DNA of 64,000 bases from Paenibacillus cymbidii (GCF_004764705.1 NZ_SHLX01000002.1:62001-126000); one strand, 5' to 3'. Counted from the first letter of the stretch, positions 7,796 to 17,100 are shown. Notes: generated from the sequence alone by a model not told the origin. Numbers and translations are program-made.

Positions 7796-8752
7796 TTAAT
7801 ATTCGTAAGCCCGGTTCGGCATGAATTTGTCCATCAGCAGCTTAATCGCGATCAGCAGCACGGACAACATCATGCCGATTGCCGAAGCATACCCGTAATT
7901 GTGGTATTCGTCCCCGAACGCCAGGTTAAACATGTACAACCCGATCACGTCCGTGGAACCCGCCGGCCCGCCGTTCGTCAGGATGAGCACCTTCTCGAAG
8001 CCGTTCAGCGCGCCAAGCGCGAGGAACAACATGCTAATGCGAATGATCGGCGTCATGAGCGGCAGCGTGATCCGAATCAGCCGGGTGCCGTGACCGGCGC
8101 CTTCGAGAATCGCGGATTCGTACAACGATTTGGGAATCGTCGCCATGGCGTTCATGAAAATGATGACGTACAAACCGACTCCTCCCCACACGTAAGGAGG
8201 GATAATCGCCCATAAGGCCGACTTCGTTTCGCCAAGCCAATAATACTTGCCGATCGGTACGCCGAGCAGCTTCAGCAAGCCGTTCAGCAGCCCGAATTGG
8301 CCGTCGTAGATAAACGCCCACAGCAGGGCGATCACCACCGTCGACAAAATATTGGGGAAAAAGAACAATACCTTGTAAAAAGCCGTTCCCGGATATGCCT
8401 TGTTGGTTAACAAGTACGCCAAAACCATGGCGATGACGATGACAAGCGGCGGCACCGTCAGCATAAAGATCAGGTTATGGGATAAGGCGGTCCATACGTT
8501 TCGGTCCTGGAAGAGGCGGACGAAATTGTCCGCCCCCACAAACGCCGGATCCGATATTCCGTCCCACTCCAGCAGCGAATAATACACCGACAGCAGATTG
8601 GGGTACAGCGTAAACAACACATAGCCGCCAAAAGCCGGGATCAACGCGATTGCGACGAAGATCCATTTTTGCGTCCGGTTCCGATCGAGCCACTTCGTCT
8701 TCGTTGCGTTCGCGCGCCGCTCCTCCTGCAAGCCGTTCACCCCTGCCTCCAT
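7796..8752 (-). CDS. Sugar ABC importer permease, MalF/UgpA type
   Basis: Partner permease of the CUT1 importer, 318 aa. A positively charged cytoplasmic N-terminus (RANATKTKWLDRNRTQK) leads to about six membrane helices, with the EAA loop YESAILEGAGHGTRLIRITL. Its ATG overlaps the stop of the solute-binding protein gene (TAATG), a typical coupled arrangement. Confidence 0.93.
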   Translation of the reverse strand: MEAGVNGLQEERRANATKTKWLDRNRTQKWIFVAIALIPAFGGYVLFTLYPNLLSVYYSLLEWDGISDPAFVGADNFVRLFQDRNVWTALSHNLIFMLTVPPLVIVIAMVLAYLLTNKAYPGTAFYKVLFFFPNILSTVVIALLWAFIYDGQFGLLNGLLKLLGVPIGKYYWLGETKSALWAIIPPYVWGGVGLYVIIFMNAMATIPKSLYESAILEGAGHGTRLIRITLPLMTPIIRISMLFLALGALNGFEKVLILTNGGPAGSTDVIGLYMFNLAFGDEYHNYGYASAIGMMLSVLLIAIKLLMDKFMPNRAYEY

Positions 8753-10221
8753 TACTTGGCTTTGGCCTCCACCGCTTTTTTCATCAGCGCTTCGGCTTCC
8801 TGCAGCTTGGGCAGCGGATCTTGCTTGCCGGTCGCGATCTGCGAGGTGGCGTCGGTCATCACCTTCAACGCCTGCGCGTAAGCCGGATCGGTCAGCGCCG
8901 CGCGCGACTGATTGACGAGCATCACCTTGTTGCGGTTCATGTAGTCGAACATCGCTTTCGGAGCGTCCTGCAGCTGGGCGGCGCGAGCGGCGTCATCCAT
9001 GAAGTCTTTGCGGATCGGCAGCAAGCCGCCCGTCTGCACGATTTGCGCTTGCACGTCCAGGCTCCACAGCCAGACGGTGAACTCTTTGGCCCACTTCTTG
9101 TTCAGCTCCGGCTTGGCCGCCCAAATGTATTGCCCGTTGCCGACGCTGGAGCGAATCCACTTCACGCTGTCCGGCTTGTCGCCCATCGGCACGGCCATGA
9201 ATCCCCATTTGAAGTCCTTCGGCACGGCATCCTTCATTTCGTTCTGCACGTAAACGCCGGTGGATACCATCGCGGCTTCCCCTTGCAGCATTTGCATTTG
9301 CGCTTGCGTATGCGTAAGGGCGGCAACCCCGGCCGGAATATACCCCGATTTGCCGAGCGTGTAGATCCGGTTCCACAATTCAACGCTCTCCGGAGACAGG
9401 AACTGCGGCAGGTTGATGTTGCGGTAGTCGGTTTCGAACTTTTGCGCCGTGCCTTTCAGGTCGGCCAGCTCGAACAGTTTGGCCGGGCCGAACGCGTGGT
9501 CCATATAAGCCGGGAACTGGCCCGGATACGTGATCGGGATGATGTTTTGCGCTTTGATCGCTTGACAGAGCTGCAGGAACTCCTCCCACGTTTTCGGATT
9601 CTGGTTCCAGCCGTTTTTTTCGAACAGCGATTTGTTGTAAAAAAGTCCGTTGCCGCTGCCCGCAATCGGCAGGCTGTAGGTGATGCTGTTCACGCGCGGC
9701 GTGCTTTCGAAGCCGCCGGAAATCGCCAGCTCCTTCAGCGTTTTGCTGCCGCCGTCGTACGGCTTGCGGTTCCACAAATCCTCCATCGGCTCCAGCTTGC
9801 CCGCCGCCACAAGCGGATCGATGCCGCCCGTCACGCTGCCCGAAAACATGTCGAACATGTCGGCGTCGTTATTTGCCGACACCTTGACGCTGGTGATTTT
9901 CGTAATATCGGGGGAGTACGTGACATCGAAGCTGACGTTGGGAAATTTCTTCTTGAACGTGTCCATCGCATTATCGATATACGCCCGGCCCATCCCGCCT
10001 TCGAAAAAGCCGAACTTCAGCGTCACCTTCTGGTCCTTGGGCAGACCGTTCTCGGGGTACACGTTCGCTTGCGGCGAAGCGCTCGCCGCGCTTGATGCGC
10101 TTGACGCGCTTGGGGAAGGCGACGTCGAGGCTTCGCCGCCTCCTTTGGCGCACGCCGCTACTGTACACAGGAGCAGCGAGCTTGCCACCGTTAATGCGAG
10201 GCCGTTCGTTTTTGTTTTCAT
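8752..10221 (-). CDS. Extracellular sugar-binding lipoprotein of an ABC importer
   Basis: Substrate-capturing lipoprotein, 489 aa. Signal peptide ends in lipobox VAAC (Cys about residue 24), then a Ser/Ala/Pro-rich linker and a family-1 solute-binding fold (VTLKFGFFEGGMGRAYIDNA, YKNK-like and helix-rich C-terminal half). The start at 10221 (MKTKTNG) is preferred over the one six codons upstream because AGGTG lies at correct distance. Neighbours point to an oligosaccharide released by the sialidase-like and DUF4838 proteins as substrate. Confidence 0.92.
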   Translation of the reverse strand: MKTKTNGLALTVASSLLLCTVAACAKGGGEASTSPSPSASSASSAASASPQANVYPENGLPKDQKVTLKFGFFEGGMGRAYIDNAMDTFKKKFPNVSFDVTYSPDITKITSVKVSANNDADMFDMFSGSVTGGIDPLVAAGKLEPMEDLWNRKPYDGGSKTLKELAISGGFESTPRVNSITYSLPIAGSGNGLFYNKSLFEKNGWNQNPKTWEEFLQLCQAIKAQNIIPITYPGQFPAYMDHAFGPAKLFELADLKGTAQKFETDYRNINLPQFLSPESVELWNRIYTLGKSGYIPAGVAALTHTQAQMQMLQGEAAMVSTGVYVQNEMKDAVPKDFKWGFMAVPMGDKPDSVKWIRSSVGNGQYIWAAKPELNKKWAKEFTVWLWSLDVQAQIVQTGGLLPIRKDFMDDAARAAQLQDAPKAMFDYMNRNKVMLVNQSRAALTDPAYAQALKVMTDATSQIATGKQDPLPKLQEAEALMKKAVEAKAK

Positions 10222-10270
10222 CTGTTTCACCTGTTCCATCCCCTTGTTTGAATTTACCGTTTACGAAGCT

Positions 10271-13200
10271 TTACGGAGCCTGATACATGACCAGGTCGTC
10301 CAGAAACACGTTGGTCGTCGCCTGCAGGTTGTTCACAACGCCGATGATTTGCACCCGCTTGACCGCTACGCCGTTTACTTCGGCCGGAATCGTGCTTTTG
10401 ATCGAAACCGGCACCCACTGTCCCGCGGCAAAGCTCGAAATATTGACGGTCGGCGTTGCGATATACGTCGGCAGCGGATCGTTCTGGGCATTCATCAGGT
10501 TGAGGCGCAGCTGCACGTTGCCGCTTGGCGCAACGCCGGTCGGCAGCTTGATCCACATCCGGGCGGCGAACGCTCCCGAGGATACCGCATAGCCTTGAAG
10601 CGGACCGCCGCGCGTGACGCCTTGCACCTGCAAGCTTGCGCTGCCGGTACGGGCATCCGATGCGGAGCGTCCGATGGTGCCGTCGGCATACTTGTTGTAA
10701 TACAACCAATTCGTTGCCGGGTTCGTTCCGGATTCGAACGATGGGTTCAGCGCCAGCGATTGCCCGGCTGCCCCGTTCAGCACCATCGCCATGTCGGTGC
10801 GCATGGACTCGTCGGCCGATCCTTCGGACAGCTTGTCGACCAGCTCCGTCACCGGTCCGCCAGTCGGCTCGTTCGCCGCCAGGTAATCGACCAGCCCCCA
10901 GTAGCGGTCATTGCTCATCGTGATTTGGCTCGCAGCCGGCGGCTGGTAGAACACGACGTCGTCCAGGTACACCTTTTCGGTCAATTCCAGTCCGGTCAAG
11001 GTCGGAATGATCGTGGCATACTTCACTTGTTTGCCGGCATACGTCTCCGGAATCGTGTCCATAATGTCGAGCGACGCCCATCCGCCCCCATAAAACCTCA
11101 GCGTGTTCAGCTCCGAAAGAATTTGGCCGCTCGTCGGCGCTTTGTTCGCATCAAGCAGATTGAACGAAAGCTGCAGCGTCGACTGCGTATTCAGGTTCGG
11201 CGCCTTGAAAAACACGCGGGCCGCGAATAACCCCGGTTGTACGGCAAACGTCTGTTGCGGACCGCCGCGCGTAATGCCGGTCGCCATGACGCTGGCGCTT
11301 CCCGTGCGGGCTTCAGTCGTCGTCCGCTGGAAATTGCCGATCGCGGCCGTTTTGTTCCAGAAGCTCCATCCGGACGGCGCGCTTGTCGCTGTTGTTCCCT
11401 GCGTTTCGTAAGAACCGTTCGTCGCCGACGAAGCACCGTACGCCGCCTGCAGCAGCAAACTCATGTAGCTGCGGATGTTGGCCGAATCGGCGAAGTCGAC
11501 GAGCAGCTGCACCATCGTTTTGATCGGCCCGCCGGACGGCTCATTGGCGCGCAAATAATCGGCCAGCTTGAACAAACGCTCGGCTTCCCAGCTCGACCAG
11601 AGCAGGCCTTTCACGCGCGGGTCGATCGTCATCTTCAGCAGCGGATCGGTGCTGTAATCGTCGATCAGTTGGAAATGCCGCACATTTTCGGACAAGCGGG
11701 TATCCTGCATGTCGAACACTTCGTTCAGCATGGCGGCCGCATCGGACGCATTCGCAATCGTTCCGGCTGGCTTCGGATAACTGAGCACGGACGCCTCGTA
11801 ATATTCGAACGCATCCAGCAGCACTTGCGCGCGTGCCGCCTCCTCCGGCGTTTGCGTCAGCGCCAGTGTCTGTTCGAGCCAGGCTCTGCTGTCCGCCACG
11901 TCCTGATCGGTAGTCAGGCGCATGTAATATTCTTGCGGCGGACGGAGATACGTCAGCACCTTCTCTGTCTCGAACCACGGGGAACCGACGATACGATTCG
12001 TCCAGAAGTCTTCCCAATGGTCGTAATACTGCTTCAACACCGGTGCGGCGAGCGGACCGACGGCCTTCTCGTACCATTCGTTCTCCAGATCGGTTGCCGA
12101 TTGGTCCGGATTCCACTGCAGCTTGGCCGATACCCAAGGCTTCGGTCCTTCCCCCCAACTGGGGTAAAGCTCCGAATACAAGGCGGCGACATTGTGATCG
12201 GCCGCGTATTGATAGTTCTCCGCCATCCGGTTCATATAGATGCGCGGAATCGGGTAGAACGAGCCGTATATGTAATCGTACCAGCCGATCCGTTCCGCCT
12301 TCAGGCTCCAATCCGCCGTCATTTGCTCGCCTTCCTCGCGAACGTCTTCATCGATCCAGGCCATCCGGTCCTTGGTCAGGAAAGGAACGACGTGGGAGTT
12401 CAGCGGGAAGCTCGGCGGGTCCTGCACCTCGTAGTAGGCGAGCAGCCCGAAGTATTTGTCCGGATGTACGGCAAGCACCAGCTCGACAACTTCGTTGACC
12501 CAGTTGTAATAAATGTCGGACATGTTGACTTTGCCGAGCGAATTGAATGTGCCCGGATAGTTCGGATGGCTCGGATTCGCTTCGCAGAAACCGCTCGAGT
12601 CGTTGACGCCAAGCGAAAACGATGTCTCCTCCGGATGATCGTTGAAATACTGAATAATCTGGTTCGCCGCAATCGTGATCGTGATCGGCTCGGAGAAACA
12701 CGGCTGCCAGGAGGTGAGCTTGCCGCTGGAAACGGACGTCCAGGCACCGGTGCCTGCGGCCGGATATATTTCCGGATACGTACTCCCGTAAACCGAATAC
12801 GGGAACAGGCTCCACAGGTTATGGTGGAAGCTGATGCGCCAATGCATCTTGTTGCGCGTCGCCCACTCGTAGCCCGTCGGTCCGGTCGCCTTGGCCGGGT
12901 CGTACATCGGGCTGAATACCCGGTGGAAAAACGCGGGTTCATCCGACACATCGCCGATCGGGATGAGCAGCGAGCTGTGCGCGGGTACGTCTTCGCCCAC
13001 TTCCGTAGGCATCAGCCAGCTGACGCCGACGAAACGTTCGAGGAAATCGTAAACGCCAAACTGCGTTCCCCAGGCGGTCGGGCCCATAATGGTCAGGTGA
13101 TCCGCAGCCGCCCGGATCAGGAAGCCGTCGTCGTCCAGAGCGGCGACGAGCGCGGGCACATCGGTATCCCCCGGCTCTCCGTTCCAGCCGACATAGATGC

Positions 13201-13510
13201 GTTTCATTCCGTCGTAAACGCTTCCACTTACGGACAGCTGAGCGTCCGTCATCACGGGCAACACGGCTGTTGTCGACTTCTCCACGTAAGCCGCCAGCAA
13301 CTGTGCGGCGTCGTTCGTCCGGGCATCCCCGTATACCGCCGATGTAACAATGATCGCTTGCGGTGCGCCAGACGCGACGATGCTCACGTCGCTGTCGGCC
13401 GATACCGGGGGTGCCGATATCCAAGCAGCTCCCGCCGCGCCGGCAACAAGCAAGCAATAAGACAACCAGATCAGGACGGAGTTGCGTCGTTCCTGCAGCC
13501 AACGTTTCAT
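10271..13510 (-). CDS. Secreted DUF4838 protein with alpha-glucuronidase-like N-domain and two C-terminal carbohydrate-binding-like modules
   Basis: About 1079 aa. Signal peptide: MKRWLQERRNS, hydrophobic helix, AGAAWISAPPVSADS. Residues about 50-170 (TNDAAQLLAAYVEKSTTAVL) resemble the N-terminal domain of family 67 glucuronidases, followed by the DUF4838 region (FHRVFSP, WRISFHHNLWSLFP, SLGVNDSSGFCEANPSHPNY). The C-terminal 400 residues hold two related beta-sandwich modules sharing ARTGSAS, GITRGGP or GVTRGGP, FAAR and a final YLDDVVFYQP or FLDDLVMYQAP, typical of family 4/9-like carbohydrate-binding domains. The upstream open frame overlaps the sialidase gene and is not part of the protein. 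A role in uronic-acid glycan breakdown is inferred. Confidence 0.85.
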   Translation of the reverse strand: MKRWLQERRNSVLIWLSYCLLVAGAAGAAWISAPPVSADSDVSIVASGAPQAIIVTSAVYGDARTNDAAQLLAAYVEKSTTAVLPVMTDAQLSVSGSVYDGMKRIYVGWNGEPGDTDVPALVAALDDDGFLIRAAADHLTIMGPTAWGTQFGVYDFLERFVGVSWLMPTEVGEDVPAHSSLLIPIGDVSDEPAFFHRVFSPMYDPAKATGPTGYEWATRNKMHWRISFHHNLWSLFPYSVYGSTYPEIYPAAGTGAWTSVSSGKLTSWQPCFSEPITITIAANQIIQYFNDHPEETSFSLGVNDSSGFCEANPSHPNYPGTFNSLGKVNMSDIYYNWVNEVVELVLAVHPDKYFGLLAYYEVQDPPSFPLNSHVVPFLTKDRMAWIDEDVREEGEQMTADWSLKAERIGWYDYIYGSFYPIPRIYMNRMAENYQYAADHNVAALYSELYPSWGEGPKPWVSAKLQWNPDQSATDLENEWYEKAVGPLAAPVLKQYYDHWEDFWTNRIVGSPWFETEKVLTYLRPPQEYYMRLTTDQDVADSRAWLEQTLALTQTPEEAARAQVLLDAFEYYEASVLSYPKPAGTIANASDAAAMLNEVFDMQDTRLSENVRHFQLIDDYSTDPLLKMTIDPRVKGLLWSSWEAERLFKLADYLRANEPSGGPIKTMVQLLVDFADSANIRSYMSLLLQAAYGASSATNGSYETQGTTATSAPSGWSFWNKTAAIGNFQRTTTEARTGSASVMATGITRGGPQQTFAVQPGLFAARVFFKAPNLNTQSTLQLSFNLLDANKAPTSGQILSELNTLRFYGGGWASLDIMDTIPETYAGKQVKYATIIPTLTGLELTEKVYLDDVVFYQPPAASQITMSNDRYWGLVDYLAANEPTGGPVTELVDKLSEGSADESMRTDMAMVLNGAAGQSLALNPSFESGTNPATNWLYYNKYADGTIGRSASDARTGSASLQVQGVTRGGPLQGYAVSSGAFAARMWIKLPTGVAPSGNVQLRLNLMNAQNDPLPTYIATPTVNISSFAAGQWVPVSIKSTIPAEVNGVAVKRVQIIGVVNNLQATTNVFLDDLVMYQAP

Positions 13511-13554
13511 TTGGCATTCTTCCTCTCTTATTGGACTTGGCGTAGGTCCGAATG

Positions 13555-14649
13555 TCAGGAAGTCACTTCCCTGACCAATGTGCCTCCGATATACCACGGC
13601 CCCGTTTCGGCATGCGAATAGTAGTACGACACGAGAATTTGCCCGTCCTCCACCTCGACAAGGCCGGTGTAGCCGAGATCGTAGCAGCCGCCGTCGTCGC
13701 GAAGCACGATTTCCGTCGTCGTGTCGATGTCGCTGCATTCCGGATTCATGATGACCGCACGAATGCCGTAAGGCTTCAACCGGTAGCCGTAGGCCATCAT
13801 GACATTTCCGCTGCGAAGGCGCAGCAGGTAAGGCGGATTCGGGGAAAATAACGGCGTTGCCCTCGGCTTGCTCCACGTGACGCCTCCGTCGAGCGATTCG
13901 CACATGAAGATCGGGAATTTGATGCCTTCTTCGCCCGGCGCCACTTCCCGTTTCATCGTGCGCATGAAACAGACCATTTTGCCCGCTTCGGTCTGGTAGA
14001 TGGCCGGCTCGAACAAATGGTATCCGGCGTCTTCGCGGAACGAGCCGATTTCGCTCCACGTCTGCCCGCGGTCCGGCGAGCGCAGGATCGTCACGACGGA
14101 AGTATCGCCGCCGCCCGACAAATTGCCGTAAGCCGCTGCCAGCAGGGAGCCGTCCTCCTGCTCCAGCACTTTGCCTCGCAGGGCCAGATGCTTCGAAACG
14201 AGCTGCGGAGCATCCCATGTCTTGCCGTTGTCCGTCGAACGAATGGAGTGAACCCCCATGTAGCGGTGAATGTAACGGTCGTGAATGTAGAACTTGACGT
14301 TGCTGTGGTCCTCCACGTCTTCCTTCTCCAGCACCTTCCAGATGAAAAACGTGCAGAAGATCGTGCCGTCCTTCAGCACGGTCAGCGCCGGATCCATCAC
14401 GCCGTAGAAATAGTCGTCGTGAAGCAGCTGCGGTTTGCCGTCCCAGTGAATGCCGTCCTGCGAAGTGACGAATACGGCGATGGAGGCCGGGTCCACGTGG
14501 GAGTTGACGCCGAAAATATGCTGCCAGTCGGCAGCCTGGCGGAACGCAATCATGTAGCTGCCGTCGGCCAGCTTCGCTGCGGAAGTGAAGCAGTTGTAGT
14601 ACTCGTTGCGCACGATTTCCAGATGCTGCGCGATTTCCAGTCGAGTCAT
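13555..14649 (-). CDS. Sialidase-family (BNR/Asp-box) protein
   Basis: A 364-aa beta-propeller with Asp-box motifs SIRSTDNGKTW, ILRSPDRGQTW and CESLDGGVTW. No signal peptide is seen, so it appears cytoplasmic. True exo-sialidases carry an arginine triad; I cannot confirm one here, and many proteins of this group act on other glycans. First structural gene of the operon that continues with the DUF4838 protein and importer, 45 nt before it. Confidence 0.85.
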   Translation of the reverse strand: MTRLEIAQHLEIVRNEYYNCFTSAAKLADGSYMIAFRQAADWQHIFGVNSHVDPASIAVFVTSQDGIHWDGKPQLLHDDYFYGVMDPALTVLKDGTIFCTFFIWKVLEKEDVEDHSNVKFYIHDRYIHRYMGVHSIRSTDNGKTWDAPQLVSKHLALRGKVLEQEDGSLLAAAYGNLSGGGDTSVVTILRSPDRGQTWSEIGSFREDAGYHLFEPAIYQTEAGKMVCFMRTMKREVAPGEEGIKFPIFMCESLDGGVTWSKPRATPLFSPNPPYLLRLRSGNVMMAYGYRLKPYGIRAVIMNPECSDIDTTTEIVLRDDGGCYDLGYTGLVEVEDGQILVSYYYSHAETGPWYIGGTLVREVTS

Positions 14650-14779
14650 GGTTTCAAGTCCCCTTGGTATGTAGTTGGAATATGTACGATAAAGCCTTTG
14701 ATCCGGTGAACGGTAAGGAGGTCGTCAGCTATGTTTCACTTTTACTTTATATATTTACTTTACATCGGAATTCACCTCA

Positions 14780-14800
14780 TTTATATACAGTACATATAAA
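14780..14800. promoter_or_regulatory. Candidate GntR operator upstream of the sialidase/importer operon
   Basis: Arms TTTATAT and ATATAAA (7 bp) flank ACAGTAC. The core TACAGTACA differs by one base from the TACTGTACA sites upstream of the neighbouring GntR-type gene, suggesting one regulator for both. It lies about 130 nt before the sialidase start in an AT-rich leader. Confidence 0.45.
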
Positions 14801-14894
14801 GTAATAATTTCCTTTATCATACCCTCGCTCCCCTGCGATGTCAATGCACAAATTAACCGCGCCTCTGCGAGTTGCCTCCCTTGTCCGCAAAATG

Positions 14895-14926
14895 AAAAAC
14901 AGCCCCCCGATAGTCGGCAGAGCTGT
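14895..14926 (-). terminator. Terminator after the GntR-SBP gene
   Basis: Minus strand ACAGCTC, TG, CCGA, loop, TCGG, GGGCTGT followed by TTTTCATTTT, just after the stop codon. It separates the regulator from the downstream sialidase operon, which therefore needs its own promoter. Confidence 0.7.
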
Positions 14927-14938
14927 ATCATACTTCCA

Positions 14939-16342
14939 TTATTTAGCCAAAGGCATACTGTGAAGCTCTTCTGCCAGCCGATCGCAGAACCTTTCTTCGT
15001 CAAGGATGCCGGACCAATATTGCTTCAGCAGTTGACGAACGGTTTCGAGCGCCTGCACCGGCAGCCGCAAGTCCTCCTGTGTCTTTAGCGTGGGAAGAAT
15101 TTCGCGAAACATGGCGTATCTGGACGGCCGGTTGATCGGATCCGCGGGCGAGGAGACAATCGATTCGGCGACGGTCTTCATGCTCGGAATGCTTACGGTG
15201 GCGGCCGCGACAATCCGCTGCGCCTCCTCCGAGCCGAAGAAAGCGGCAAGCTTGTGGGCCGCCTCTTTCACCTTCGATGCCCGATTGACCGCCACGCCGA
15301 ACATAACCGCCAGCGTGCCGGGCTGTTCGATAAACGGCAACGGCGAAATATCGTACTCCAGCGCCGTTTCTTTCAGGTCGTTCATGGCAAAGTAAGTCGC
15401 CAGAATCATCGACACCTTGCCCTCGGCGAATAAGCGGGTCGTGTCGTCGTTGTTCTCCGACATATAGTGGGAGAAAGCCTGCTGGTTGCGGATGATCGCC
15501 ATGCATTGCCGCACGGCGCGGATCAGCTTCTCCCGGTCGAAGGCATACGTTCCGTCGCGCTGCCGGGCGAAAGCCACGCCGCTTTGCAGGAAAAACACCG
15601 GCCATCTGTTTTCCGAAATGGGATGAAAACAAAGGCCGTGCCTTCCCGCTCCGGTTGTAAGCGCGGTAGCCTGGCTGACCGCATCGGACCATCGCCAGCT
15701 GCTGTCCGGCTCGGGAACGCCGGCTTCGCGGAAATGCGCCTTGTTGTACAACAGGACGACCGGGGTGAAGGATACGGGATGGGCGTACAGCTTCCCCTGC
15801 CGGGAGAACGTGGCCGACAAGAACGGATACGCGCCGGTCGGCTCGTGAATTTCGTCCAGCATGGACACGGCGCCCGACTCGTCGAGCAACTGAAACGTAG
15901 CGTTGTTCAAGGTAATGACGTCCAGCATGCCTTGCTTCAAATAACCTTCCATCATCTCCACGCTGGGGCTGGCGGGAAGCGCAAACGTCTTCACGCGAAT
16001 GGCCGGATACAAGGTCTGGAAAACGTCCAGCAGTTCCTTGAGCGCAAGGTCGCGCGGGATCGACGGGAAGTAGCCGAGCGAAATGTGCTGATACGTCTGG
16101 CCGGCCTTCTCCGTCACTTTGCTGCCGACACGGTGAACCTTGACGATCAGGCCTTCCGCCACAAGCTGGTCGAGGCCGCTCCTGACCGACTTGTTGCTGA
16201 GCTTGAACCGCTCGACGAGAACTTCCTCGGAAGGCAAAAAATCGCCGGCGCGATAATGCCCTTGTATCATATCGTTGCGAAGCGATTGGATCATATAATC
16301 CAGCTTGTCGCGAAATGTACTGCGGCTTGGTTTTCGACTCAA
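14939..16342 (-). CDS. GntR-type winged-helix regulator fused to an extracellular solute-binding protein domain
   Basis: 467 aa. Residues about 10-80 are a GntR-type winged helix (FRDKLDYMIQSLRNDMIQGH, FLPSEEVLVERFKLSNKSVR). From residue about 95 a family-1 solute-binding fold follows (LLDVFQTLYPAIRVKTFALP, GKLYAHPVSFTPVVLLYNKA, AHKLAAFFGSEEAQRIV). There is no signal peptide, so the sugar-binding fold acts in the cytoplasm as the effector domain. Start is TTG behind GAGGAG (9-nt spacing). It stands upstream of the sialidase/importer operon and shares candidate operators with it, so it most likely controls that locus in response to an imported sugar. Confidence 0.88.
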   Translation of the reverse strand: MSRKPSRSTFRDKLDYMIQSLRNDMIQGHYRAGDFLPSEEVLVERFKLSNKSVRSGLDQLVAEGLIVKVHRVGSKVTEKAGQTYQHISLGYFPSIPRDLALKELLDVFQTLYPAIRVKTFALPASPSVEMMEGYLKQGMLDVITLNNATFQLLDESGAVSMLDEIHEPTGAYPFLSATFSRQGKLYAHPVSFTPVVLLYNKAHFREAGVPEPDSSWRWSDAVSQATALTTGAGRHGLCFHPISENRWPVFFLQSGVAFARQRDGTYAFDREKLIRAVRQCMAIIRNQQAFSHYMSENNDDTTRLFAEGKVSMILATYFAMNDLKETALEYDISPLPFIEQPGTLAVMFGVAVNRASKVKEAAHKLAAFFGSEEAQRIVAAATVSIPSMKTVAESIVSSPADPINRPSRYAMFREILPTLKTQEDLRLPVQALETVRQLLKQYWSGILDEERFCDRLAEELHSMPLAK

Positions 16343-16367
16343 AATAAAACGCTCCTCTAATCACCGA

Positions 16368-16418
16368 TACTGTACATCTACGGTAAAAATTCAATTTCCT
16401 TTTGCTTATTGTACAGTA
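16368..16418. promoter_or_regulatory. Paired operator half-sites upstream of the GntR-SBP gene
   Basis: TACTGTACA (16368-16376) and its exact reverse complement TGTACAGTA (16410-16418) are 33 nt apart, just upstream of the regulator gene. Arrangement and match to the site at 14.78 kb suggest autoregulation, possibly by looping. Confidence 0.5.
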
Positions 16419-16505
16419 AAAACGCTTTTCATACCACTTTTTGCCGACATATGGGCGGACTAGGCTCGCCGGTCAGCGGCTGCGCGGGGTGGCCCGGTGG
16501 CAGGC

Positions 16506-16697
16506 ATAACGGGAAAACCTCCCGTTATTTTTTCGCTTTTTGCTGAAAAACACAAAATAGCTGGAAAACCTCCTTTTATTTGGCCGCCAATCCCCGCTTT
16601 TCGGATAAATGTCGAAAATTAACGGGACGTTTTCCTGTTATTTTGGCGAATCGACAGTTTTGACGAGAAATAACGGGAGGTTTTCCTGTTATTCGTC
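16506..16697. repeat. Cluster of four short palindromes (ATAACGGGA-type core)
   Basis: Units start near 16506 (ATAACGGGAAAACC, TCCCGTTAT), 16555 (AAAATAGCTGGAAAACCTCC), 16616 (ATTAACGGGACGTTTTCCTG) and 16669 (AATAACGGGAGGTTTTCCTG). Units 1 and 2 read GGAAAACCTCC, units 3 and 4 its reverse complement, so the cluster is an inverted pair of pairs. Unit spacing is 50-61 nt. The cluster overlaps the frameshifted tail of the HxlR gene. Confidence 0.7.
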
Positions 16698-17043
16698 TTC
16701 GGGGGCCGGGCGCTCTTCCCCCGACCGGCGGTTCATGTGCGACATATGCGCCACCCCCCAGTCGCTTACGCACCTGCAGGACGGGGCTGATCCCTTTGCC
16801 GTATTCCGTAATCGAGTATTCCACCTTCGGAGGAACCTGGTTGTACACCTCGCGGTGAACGATGTCGTTGTGCTCGAGCTCCTTCAATTGTTGGGCGAGC
16901 ATCTTTTTGTTGATGTCCGGTATCGTTTTCTGGAGCTCGCTGAACCGCATCGTGCCATTGGCAAACAGCCGAAGCAGAATCAAAGGCTTCCACTTGCCCA
17001 CCAGAATCTCAAGCGCCTTTTCAAATTGGCAAAATGTTGCCAT
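16576..17043 (-). CDS. HxlR-family transcriptional regulator with probable 3' frameshift
   Basis: Residues 1-95 are a clean HxlR winged helix (CQFEKALEILVGKWKPLILL, LFANGTMRFSELQKTIPDIN, KMLAQQLKELEHNDIVHREV, KVEYSITEYGKGISPVLQ). The family normally continues with a helix containing a conserved WG. Here the open frame turns into low-complexity VRKRLGGGAYVAHEPPVGG and then reads through palindromic repeat DNA. In the next frame the expected DWGVAHMSHMNRRSGEERPA and a stop (16689) follow. A one-base change near 16752-16772, next to a run of six C on the plus strand, would explain this. The DNA-binding part is intact. Start has GGAGG. It is divergent from doxX, which it may control. Confidence 0.8.
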   Translation of the reverse strand: MATFCQFEKALEILVGKWKPLILLRLFANGTMRFSELQKTIPDINKKMLAQQLKELEHNDIVHREVYNQVPPKVEYSITEYGKGISPVLQVRKRLGGGAYVAHEPPVGGRAPGPRRRITGKPPVISRQNCRFAKITGKRPVNFRHLSEKRGLAAK

Positions 17044-17074
17044 CGCGCTCCTCCTTTATTCGGCCAAAAGATAT

Positions 17075-17100
17075 AGGTAACTTATTGTTTACCAGGTAAA
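17075..17100. promoter_or_regulatory. Candidate HxlR operator
   Basis: AGGTAAC, then TTTACC, A, GGTAAA (17088-17100) lie 32-57 nt upstream of the HxlR start. GGTAA/TTACC half-sites in inverted orientation suit a dimeric winged-helix regulator controlling itself and the divergent doxX. Confidence 0.4.

Noticed and set aside
13511..14218. N-terminal extension of the DUF4838 gene
   Set aside because: The open frame runs inside the sialidase gene in another frame, and the signal peptide and ribosome site are at 13510.
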